Source: JBDUDR01 sp040002845 | Lineage (GTDB): Bacteria; Actinomycetota; Actinomycetes; Propionibacteriales; Nocardioidaceae | Assembly: GCA_040002845.1 (NCBI GenBank) | Contig: JBDUDR010000037.1 | Location: 1-20,554, forward strand | Reading direction: 5' to 3' | Length of the DNA: 20,554 nucleotides | In this document: in pieces, positions 15,028 through 20,554 of the stretch | How positions within the stretch are numbered: the first letter of the stretch is position 1 | Layout of the letters: each line of letters starts with the position of its first letter | Notes under the pieces: generated by a model | Told to the model about the DNA's origin: nothing | Databases searched by the model: none | The model's input: the letters and a program-made list of their open reading frames with translations, nothing else | Program-made: the position numbers and the translations under genes

Positions 15028-15579
15028 TCAGGACACCTGGATCACCGCGCGCGGCCCGCGGAGGACGAGGTACGGATTGCCTGGCGTGTTGCGCGTGGCC
15101 AGCAGATATGTACGCCCCACCTCGAGGCGGGTCTGCGCGGAGTGAGTGCGGGTGCTTTGCCAGATCGGGCGATGAGGGTTCACGTGGCCCTTGATGCGAG
15201 CCAGGACCTTGAACCTGTACAACCGGTGAGGCTGTGGAGATCCGCGGTACATCCGGGCGTGGGCACCTACGATCTTGGCCTCGAACACCGCGTCGCTGTT
15301 GTGGGTGAGCCCGGCCAGGTCGCGTGGTGTCAAGGAGTAAGTCCCCGCCGGGCCTGGGTGGCGGCGGATATGACCAAAGCGGTGACGGTGGTGCTGCTGT
15401 TGCTGGTGCTGATGCTGGCGCTGGAGAGAGTGATGTGTCGGATTGAGAGCGTTGTGAGGGTAGTGGTGCCCGTGAATGTGACTCACCGGCAGCCACAAAG
15501 CAAGGCCCAAGACCATGCCCCCCACGACGACGCCGCTTGCCATAGAGAAAGCGTATGCGTGGTTGCTGCGAGTGACCAT
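15028..15579 (-). CDS. Membrane-anchored or secreted protein with His/Gln-rich tract
   Basis: A 183-residue protein. Residues about 14-31 (MASGVVVGGMVLGLALWL) are a signal anchor or signal peptide. Residues 34-74 contain 14 histidines plus a run QQQQ, an exported low-complexity segment that could bind Zn, Ni or Cu. Residues about 84-183 look like a small beta-rich extracytoplasmic domain (AVFEAKIVGAHARM, then YRFKVLARIKGHV, then LEVGRTYLLATR). This pattern, with a KG-containing strand and a GxxYLL strand, is seen in exported actinobacterial proteins of unknown function. No ribosome site precedes ATG 15579; ATG 15543 would keep the anchor but also lacks one. It is convergent with the amidohydrolase gene, with 32 bases between stops. 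Confidence 0.7.
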   Translation of the reverse strand: MVTRSNHAYAFSMASGVVVGGMVLGLALWLPVSHIHGHHYPHNALNPTHHSLQRQHQHQQQQHHRHRFGHIRRHPGPAGTYSLTPRDLAGLTHNSDAVFEAKIVGAHARMYRGSPQPHRLYRFKVLARIKGHVNPHRPIWQSTRTHSAQTRLEVGRTYLLATRNTPGNPYLVLRGPRAVIQVS

Positions 15580-15669
15580 CGTACAAACCGGGCAAACTAG
15601 GGCGTCTTGACTGACTTTCTTGGTCTAACAGCCGCAATTTGCTCGTTTGCCTTTGAAAATAAGGGAGAA

Positions 15670-15804
15670 ATGACCGCGTCAGGCACATCACGACCGATCC
15701 TGTTGGTGACGGGTATCCCGGGCGCGGGCAAGACCAAGCTTGCGGGTCGGCTCGTCCGGTCGACCTCCGTCCACTGGTCGACTGGGTCCGGCGCGGAGGA
15801 CTAG
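15670..15804 (+). pseudogene. Truncated P-loop NTPase/kinase stub
   Basis: From ATG 15670, with AAGGGAG immediately upstream, a 44-residue frame reads RPILLVTGIPGAGKTKLAGR, a complete Walker A motif preceded by its hydrophobic strand, as at the start of small AAA/adenylate-kinase-like ATPases. It then degenerates into Ser/Gly-rich residues and stops at 15804. No Walker B or further domain is found in any frame downstream. The stub sits in a patch that is visibly AT-richer (15590-15675) than its surroundings. It is most simply the 5' remnant of a deleted kinase gene. A translated short peptide cannot be excluded. Confidence 0.55.
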
Positions 15805-15846
15805 ACAGGAGACGATGATGCAGGACGAGAGGGAGGCGGGGACGCA

Positions 15847-16005
15847 ATGGGGAACCTGACGGGAGTTGCGTTGGTTGCGGCCGCCATCGCCATGGGCCTG
15901 GCCTCGGGCACCCCTGATCAGTTGCCGCCGACACGGGCTGGCCCCGCGCTATCGTTTCCGGCGATCCAGGTAGTGGATCCCGGCTCCCGGACGGAGGATC
16001 GATGA
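15847..16005 (+). CDS. Small hydrophobic ORF overlapping lysyl-tRNA synthetase start
   Basis: An open frame of 52 codons opens MGNLTGVALVAAAIAMGLAS, which looks like a signal peptide or single membrane helix, followed by a Pro-rich polar tail. GGGAGG lies 10 bases before the ATG. Its TGA overlaps the synthetase ATG (ATGA), the classic arrangement for translational coupling. A 14-codon frame (15815-15859, preceded by AGGAGA) overlaps its beginning. I recognise no homologue. It may be a real small protein, a leader that couples translation, or chance. Confidence 0.4.
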   Translation: MGNLTGVALVAAAIAMGLASGTPDQLPPTRAGPALSFPAIQVVDPGSRTEDR

Positions 16006-17741
16006 CGCGACCTGGTGCCCGCTCTCAGGCGCCGTCGCCAGAGCCATCGGCGAGTGGCGGCGACGCGCACGACTGGGTGTCGCGAACCGCCGATCAGGTC
16101 ATCGCGCGGGTCGATCGCCAGTCACCGGGCAAGGTCATCGTGTGTGCGTCGGGGATCAGCCCGTCGGGTCGGATCCACCTGGGCAACCTGCGCGAGATGA
16201 TGGTGCCGCATTTCGTCGCCGACGAGATTCGCCGCCGGGGCCGGGAGTGCCGGCACATCCTGTCCTGGGACGACTACGACCGGTTGCGCAGGGTGCCCAT
16301 TGGCGTGCCTGCAGGGTTCGAGGAGCACGTCGGGCGGCCGCTGAGCTCGGTGCCCGACCCCTGGGGCGCCTACCCCAACTGGGCCGAGAGGTACAAGGCG
16401 CCGCTACGTGAGGCGCTGGCCGCGCTCGGCGTCGAGATCATCGAGATCAGCCAGACGCAGATGTACATGTCGGGGGCGTACACCCCGCAGATCATCGCTG
16501 CGATTGAGGAGCGGCGGCGTATCGACTCGATCATTTCTCGTTATCGGACCAAGAAGCCCGGGGCTGACGCACTTGCGGAGAGTCCAGATGGCAGCGATGA
16601 CGAGTCAGGGGGTGACGGCGGCGAGTACTTTCCGTACAAGGCGTACTGCGCCAACTGCGGCCGCGACACGACAGACCCGACAGGGTACGACCCAGCTCGC
16701 AAGCGGGTGGACTACGCCTGCCGGACCTGCGGTCATCGCGGTGGCGTCGACATCGAGGCGGACAATCACGGCAAGCTGGTCTGGAAGGTGGACTGGCCGA
16801 TGCGGTGGGCCTACGAGGGAGTCGACTTCGAGCCGGCCGGCGTCGACCACGCCACCCCCGGCTCGTCCTTCACGGTCGGCACGCAGCTGGTCAGCGAGGT
16901 CTTCGGCGGCGAGCCACCGTTTTACTTCGGCTATTCATTCGTCGGCATCAAGGGCATGGCCAAGATGTCGAGCTCGTCGGGCGGCGTGCCGATCCCATCG
17001 GATGCGTTGGAGGTCCTCGAGGCGCCGATCCTGCGCTGGCTGTACGTGCGACGGCGGCCCAACCAGTCGTTCACGATCGACCTGGGAGCCGAGGTCGTCC
17101 GGTTGTACGACGAGTGGGATCGGCTCGGTTCGCGCGTCTCTGCCGGCACCACGCAGCCCGGGGACCTGCTCATGCACTCGCGCTCGACGCGCACGAGTCT
17201 GGGGCGGTTGCGTGAGCCCGAGACGGTAGTGCCGTTCCGGATGCTCTCGTCGGTCGTTGACGTGACGGCTGGCGACGACGACCAGATCGAGCGACTCCTT
17301 GGGACCATGGGCGTGCTGGCCGGAGACCTGTCCGCGGTCGAGCCACGGCTGTCGCTGGCTCGGAACTGGATCAACGGATACGTGCCCGAACAGGACCGCA
17401 CGCATGTACGCGACGAGCCGGACGTCGAAACGCTTCGCGGGCTGACCGGCGAGGACCGGGCCTGCCTGGACCTGCTGCTGGAGCGGCTGGGGGATGACTG
17501 GACGCTCGCAGGACTGACGCGGCTGATCTACGGCGTACCCAAGCTTGTGCACGGTTTCGAGCTCGACGACCCACCCGACGCTGCGACGAGAGCATCGCAG
17601 AAACGGTTCTTCCGCTTGCTCTACAGGCTCCTGATCTCTGCGGAGCGCGGGCCCCGGTTGCCCACGCTGTTGATGGCTCTCGGTCAGAACCGCACCAGAA
17701 GCCTCCTCACCATCCCCGGTGAAGGCGCTACTCGACCGTGA
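16002..17741 (+). CDS. lysK: Class I lysyl-tRNA synthetase
   Basis: A 579-residue class I synthetase that charges tRNA-Lys. The HIGH-type motif is HLGN (59-62) within SGISPSGRIHLGN, and the KMSKS-type motif is KMSSS (321-325) in GMAKMSSSSG. Two Cys pairs, CANC (216-219) and CRTC (240-243), form a probable zinc site inside an insertion. The C-terminal part is the helical anticodon-binding region. Class I LysRS is typical of archaea and a few bacterial groups, including some actinobacteria; most bacteria use the unrelated class II enzyme. GGAGG lies 4-5 bases before the ATG. The gene overlaps the small hydrophobic ORF at its start and glmS by 14 bases at its end (convergent). The symbol lysS is also used. 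Confidence 0.92.
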   Translation: MTRPGARSQAPSPEPSASGGDAHDWVSRTADQVIARVDRQSPGKVIVCASGISPSGRIHLGNLREMMVPHFVADEIRRRGRECRHILSWDDYDRLRRVPIGVPAGFEEHVGRPLSSVPDPWGAYPNWAERYKAPLREALAALGVEIIEISQTQMYMSGAYTPQIIAAIEERRRIDSIISRYRTKKPGADALAESPDGSDDESGGDGGEYFPYKAYCANCGRDTTDPTGYDPARKRVDYACRTCGHRGGVDIEADNHGKLVWKVDWPMRWAYEGVDFEPAGVDHATPGSSFTVGTQLVSEVFGGEPPFYFGYSFVGIKGMAKMSSSSGGVPIPSDALEVLEAPILRWLYVRRRPNQSFTIDLGAEVVRLYDEWDRLGSRVSAGTTQPGDLLMHSRSTRTSLGRLREPETVVPFRMLSSVVDVTAGDDDQIERLLGTMGVLAGDLSAVEPRLSLARNWINGYVPEQDRTHVRDEPDVETLRGLTGEDRACLDLLLERLGDDWTLAGLTRLIYGVPKLVHGFELDDPPDAATRASQKRFFRLLYRLLISAERGPRLPTLLMALGQNRTRSLLTIPGEGATRP

Positions 17742-19563
17742 CCGACTTGGCCAGGTTGCGGGGCTTGTCGACGTCGTGACCGAGGGCGGTCGCAGCGTGG
17801 AACGCCAGCAGCTGCAACGGGATAGTCATCAGCATCGGGTCGAGCTCGGGCTCGTTCTTAGGTACGCGCAGCACCGTGCGGGTGCTCGTGAGGTCCTCGA
17901 GGTCCACGGAGTCGTGGGTGATGACGACGAGCGGCCCGGACCGGGCGGCTATCTCGTGCAACGCCCCCAGGTTGCGATCCAGCAGCTCGTCGTCGGGGAC
18001 GATCGCGACAGTGGGCACGGCCGGTGAGATCAGGGCCAGCGGGCCGTGCTTGAGCTCGGACACCTGGTAAGCCTCCGCATGGCGATACGAGATCTCCTTG
18101 AACTTCTGGGCGCCCTCACGCGCCACCGGGTATCCGCGCACGCGGCCGACGAAGAAGAGGCTTTCAGACTTGGCGATCTGCTCGGCGATCTCCTTGATCG
18201 CCTCGTCGCGCTCGAGGATCTGCTCGATGTGCCCCGGCAGGGCTTGCAGGCCGGCGATCAGCCGGGCGCCATCGCTGGGAGACAGGTCGCGGATCCGGGC
18301 CAGGTGGATGCCGAGCATCGCGAAGCCCACCCCCATGTTGGTCAGGGCCTTGGTCGATGCGACGGCTATCTCCGGACCGGCGTGGAGATAGATCCCGCCG
18401 TCACACGCCCGCGCGATGCTCGACCCGACGACGTTCACCAGGCCGATGACCCGGCCACCCTTGCGCTTGAGCTCGTCGACGGCGACCAGGGTGTCGAAGG
18501 TCTCCCCCGACTGGCTCACCGCGACGTACAACGTGTCCGGTTCCACCACCGGGTTGCGATACCGGAACTCGGACGCCGGCTCGGCGTCCGCCGGGATCCG
18601 GGCGACCTCCTCGATGAACTGCGCACCCATCTGACCGGCGTAGTAGGCAGACCCGCAGCCCAAGATCTTGACCCGCTTGATGTCACGTGCCTCGCGGGCG
18701 TCGATGTTCAGGCCACCCAGATGCACCGTCTTGAAACGGGTGTCGAGCCGACCACGGAGCGCGGCCTCGACCGCCCTCGGCTGATCCTGAATCTCCTTGC
18801 GCATGAAGAACTCGTGCTCGCCCCGGTCGTACTCATCGACCGTCCAGTCAACGGTGACCGGCATCTTCGTGGTCTGCTGGGAGTCGGCGGTGAACGTCGT
18901 GAAGCCGTCTGCGCGTACGGTAGCCAGTTCGCCGTCGTCAAGGTGTACGACCTGCTTCGTGTATCGCACCAAGGCGGCGACGTCGCTGGCGACGTGCATC
19001 TCCTTGTCCGCGATGCCCAAGATCATCGGGCTGCCCAAGCGTGCGACCACCATCCGGTCCGGGTGCTGGGTGTCGACGACGACCAGACCGTAGGTGCCGG
19101 TGATCTTCTGCAAAGCCTGCACGACAGCAGACTCGAGGGTGTCAGCGGGCGCGGCCGCGATCAGGTGCGCGATGACCTCGGTGTCGGTCTCGGAGGCGAA
19201 CTCCACTCCCTCGGCCCCCATCCGCGACCGCAGCGCCGTCGCGTTGTCCACGATTCCGTTGTGCACGACGGCGATCCGCCCTGTCGGGTCGAGGTGGGGA
19301 TGGGCGTTGACGTCGTTGGGTGCGCCGTGGGTGGCCCATCGCGTATGCCCGATGCCGACCTTCCCGGCAAATCGCTTGGGCAGGCGCGCCTCGAGATCCC
19401 GCACTCGCCCGGCCGCCTTGTGTGTGCGCAGAACAGGCGGGCTGCTCGGCGAGAGTACGGCGACCCCAGCCGAGTCGTAGCCGCGGTACTCCAGCCGCGC
19501 CAGCCCGTCGAGCAGGATGGGGGCCGCAGCCTCCGAGCCGACGTATCCCACGATCCCACACAT
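17728..19563 (-). CDS. glmS: Glutamine-fructose-6-phosphate aminotransferase (isomerizing)
   Basis: A 611-residue enzyme making glucosamine-6-phosphate from fructose-6-phosphate and glutamine, the first step toward UDP-GlcNAc for peptidoglycan. The N-terminal Ntn glutaminase domain starts MCGIVGYVG with Cys2 as nucleophile after Met removal, and contains HTRWATHGAP. Two SIS sugar-isomerase domains follow (about 285-430 and 460-600), with GCGSAYYAG, SQSGETFDTL and ASTKALT. The C-terminal NLAKSVTVE is the conserved active-site tail. AGGAAAGGAAAT precedes the ATG. The small gene upstream on the same strand ends 18 bases before it, so they are probably cotranscribed. Full length and apparently functional. 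Confidence 0.96.
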   Translation of the reverse strand: MCGIVGYVGSEAAAPILLDGLARLEYRGYDSAGVAVLSPSSPPVLRTHKAAGRVRDLEARLPKRFAGKVGIGHTRWATHGAPNDVNAHPHLDPTGRIAVVHNGIVDNATALRSRMGAEGVEFASETDTEVIAHLIAAAPADTLESAVVQALQKITGTYGLVVVDTQHPDRMVVARLGSPMILGIADKEMHVASDVAALVRYTKQVVHLDDGELATVRADGFTTFTADSQQTTKMPVTVDWTVDEYDRGEHEFFMRKEIQDQPRAVEAALRGRLDTRFKTVHLGGLNIDAREARDIKRVKILGCGSAYYAGQMGAQFIEEVARIPADAEPASEFRYRNPVVEPDTLYVAVSQSGETFDTLVAVDELKRKGGRVIGLVNVVGSSIARACDGGIYLHAGPEIAVASTKALTNMGVGFAMLGIHLARIRDLSPSDGARLIAGLQALPGHIEQILERDEAIKEIAEQIAKSESLFFVGRVRGYPVAREGAQKFKEISYRHAEAYQVSELKHGPLALISPAVPTVAIVPDDELLDRNLGALHEIAARSGPLVVITHDSVDLEDLTSTRTVLRVPKNEPELDPMLMTIPLQLLAFHAATALGHDVDKPRNLAKSVTVE

Positions 19564-19581
19564 GCTTGGGATTTCCTTTCC

Positions 19582-19902
19582 TCAGGTGTAGACGATCCTG
19601 CGCAGCTGCCTGGCAGACAGCGGCGGCGGCGCGACCGGACGGCTCGCCAGCTCGGCGCCGATGCGGTGGAAGATGGCGTCATTCCGGAGTCCGTCCGCCT
19701 GCAGCTCGCAATGGCGTCGGCGCACATACTCCCTTGTGCTTTCCATGAAATAGGCGGCCACCTCGGTGACCACTCGGGCCGCCACTCCCGAAGGCAAACC
19801 GGTGCTCTCAGCGACATGCCTCACGAGTTCCTGGGAGCTGCCCGGTATTCCGGGCAGCTCCGAGCGACTGGGAGCCAGGGATCCGCGCGCGGCCACGTTC
19901 AT
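19582..19902 (-). CDS. Small helical protein of unknown function upstream of glmS
   Basis: From ATG 19902 it would be 106 residues. The core from ELVRHVAESTGLPSGVAARV to the end is predicted helical, with REYVRRRHCELQADGLRN, IFHRIGAELASR and a basic end SARQLRRIVYT. The short conserved-looking ending suggests a real protein family, but I do not recognise it. The start is uncertain: ATG 19902 lacks a ribosome site, the frame extends to TTG 19962, and GTG 19824 has AGGA 4 bases upstream and would give 80 residues. The perfect palindrome at 19834-19861 lies inside the long version but just outside the short one, which favours GTG 19824. It is probably in one operon with glmS. Confidence 0.6.
   Translation of the reverse strand: MNVAARGSLAPSRSELPGIPGSSQELVRHVAESTGLPSGVAARVVTEVAAYFMESTREYVRRRHCELQADGLRNDAIFHRIGAELASRPVAPPPLSARQLRRIVYT
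19834..19861. repeat. Perfect 12-bp stem palindrome upstream of glmS operon
   Basis: GGAGCTGCCCGG and CCGGGCAGCTCC are perfect complements around TATT. As RNA it is a very stable hairpin. On the minus strand it ends one base before the AGGA ribosome site of the GTG 19824 start. No T-run follows on either strand. Confidence 0.75.
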
Positions 19903-19941
19903 GCCTAAGCATGCGATGCCTGGTCGGGTAAATGCAAAGAT

Positions 19942-19959
19942 CTGCCCGGATTCGGGCAG
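19942..19959. repeat. Second, shorter copy of the same palindrome
   Basis: CTGCCCG and CGGGCAG flank GATT. The core matches the element at 19834-19861 (CTGCCCGG, short A/T-rich loop, CGGGCAG), so the two look like related sites about 100 bp apart. Confidence 0.55.
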
Positions 19960-20055
19960 CAAGCCGGACTATCCGATCCTGAAGGAGGCGCCGCCGAGGC
20001 GTCCAGCGAACTGGTCCTCTTGGAGACGTTGCCACCCGGCGCCGCCTTCCCGCCG

Positions 20056-20070
20056 GGTGTTGTCAACACC
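20056..20070. repeat. 7-1-7 palindrome upstream of the M13 peptidase gene
   Basis: GGTGTTG and CAACACC flank a single T, 68 bp before the peptidase ATG. This is the form of a small dimeric-repressor operator. No promoter elements are well placed around it. Confidence 0.45.
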
Positions 20071-20138
20071 GGTGGTAGCCAATCGACCACGAATGCCTAT
20101 CCTGCTTGGGCGATCACCCAGTTCGAGGAGGGCGCCAG

Positions 20139-20554
20139 ATGCCGGCTGCAGGACCATTGGGCGACGGGATGGATCCTGACGTCAGGCCACAAGACGACCT
20201 GTTCGGCTCCGTGAACGGCGGGTGGCTGGCGACTGCCGAGATCCCCGCCGACCGGGGTTCGTACGGCTCGTTCCACATGCTGCGCGACCAAGCCGAGGAG
20301 CAGGTCCGCGACATCTTGGCCGAGGCGGCCGCCGCCGACTCTCCAGACGCCAACACGCGCAAGCTGGGCGCGATCTATGGTGACTTCCTCGATCAGGAGC
20401 GTGCCGATCGGCTCGGAGCGGACCCGATCCGCGAGGACCTGACCGCGATCGACGACGTCGCCGATCTCAGCGGCTTCCTCTCGCTGCTGGGACGACTCGA
20501 ACGCGGCGGTGTGCCGGGTTTCTCGGCTTCGTTCGTCACCAGCGATCGCAAGGA
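20139..20554 (+). CDS. M13-family (neprilysin/PepO-like) metallopeptidase, 3' partial
   Basis: The frame from ATG 20139 is open to the window end (138 codons). The N-terminal part DVRPQDDLFGSVNGGWLATA followed by EIPADRGSYGSFHMLRDQAEEQV is the standard start of bacterial M13 zinc endopeptidases, which run to about 650 residues. The catalytic HExxH lies beyond the window and cannot be checked. GAGGAGG (20125-20131) sits 7 bases upstream of the ATG. No signal peptide is seen, so bacterial homologues of this type are probably cytoplasmic. It is divergent from the small gene and glmS, with the two palindromic regions between them. Confidence 0.85.
   Translation, partial: MPAAGPLGDGMDPDVRPQDDLFGSVNGGWLATAEIPADRGSYGSFHMLRDQAEEQVRDILAEAAAADSPDANTRKLGAIYGDFLDQERADRLGADPIREDLTAIDDVADLSGFLSLLGRLERGGVPGFSASFVTSDRK

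Noticed and set aside
19564..19581. glmS ribozyme/riboswitch upstream of glmS
   Set aside because: Only 18 bases separate glmS from the previous gene, far too short, and the class is not typical of actinobacteria.
18046..19908. A 620-codon open frame on the + strand opposite glmS
   Set aside because: It mirrors the glmS codons in a GC-rich gene, is rich in Arg/Asp/Val/His/Gly without any domain, and glmS itself is certain.
1..20554. CRISPR arrays, tRNA/rRNA genes, insertion sequences, prophage att sites
   Set aside because: No regularly spaced direct repeats, tRNA-like arms, transposase motifs or flanking duplications were found on reading both strands; weak or diverged ones could be missed by eye.

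Overview
The window is GC-rich and densely coded, with strong G+C bias at third codon positions and many GTG starts. The gene content (DUF503 and DUF1876 proteins, an HTH-PNPOx stress-type protein, a DinB protein with pentapeptide-like repeats, class I lysyl-tRNA synthetase, M13 peptidase) points to an actinobacterium. I cannot name a genus. No rRNA, tRNA, insertion sequence or CRISPR array was seen.

Layout. (1) 1-3954, + strand: a tight operon of an O-methyltransferase (cut by the left edge), two different alpha/beta-hydrolase esterases and an ATP-grasp ligase. It looks like a small-molecule tailoring or ligation cassette that continues to the left. (2) 3997-4659, - strand: a VOC (glyoxalase-fold) plus cupin fusion. 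(3) 4835-6043: a cluster of stress or dormancy-type genes in which three of four appear shortened. It holds a DsrE-family protein reduced to its C-terminal half, an intact DUF1876 protein, a previously uncalled N-terminal stub of a GH65 glycoside phosphorylase, and an HTH-PNPOx protein lacking the middle of its usual domain. (4) 6385-7099: a toxin-antitoxin pair (helix-turn-helix antitoxin, PIN toxin), preceded by a 341-bp intergenic stretch with two perfect inverted repeats. (5) 7166-8355: a DUF503 protein and a pentapeptide-like/DinB protein. (6) 8373-9690: a TetR regulator and a membrane protein, each interrupted by one apparent frameshift.

(7) 9721-14995: a divergent metabolic locus. A glutamine-synthetase-like gamma-glutamyl ligase (-) faces an operon (+) of APC permease, Cys/Met-metabolism PLP enzyme and FluG-type amidohydrolase. 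The ligase and amidohydrolase are the two halves of fungal FluG encoded separately, so the locus probably imports, gamma-glutamylates and breaks down an amine or amino-acid-like substrate. (8) 15028-16005: a membrane-anchored or secreted protein with a dense His/Gln tract, an AT-richer patch with a P-loop ATPase stub, and a 52-codon hydrophobic ORF that overlaps the next gene by ATGA. (9) 16002-20554: class I lysyl-tRNA synthetase, converging on and overlapping glmS (-). Upstream of glmS lie a small uncharacterised gene and two related GC-rich palindromes. A divergent M13 metallopeptidase runs off the right edge.

Most promising for follow-up: the split-FluG locus, the methyltransferase/esterase/ATP-grasp operon, the cluster of shortened stress genes, and the palindrome pair in front of the glmS transcription unit.
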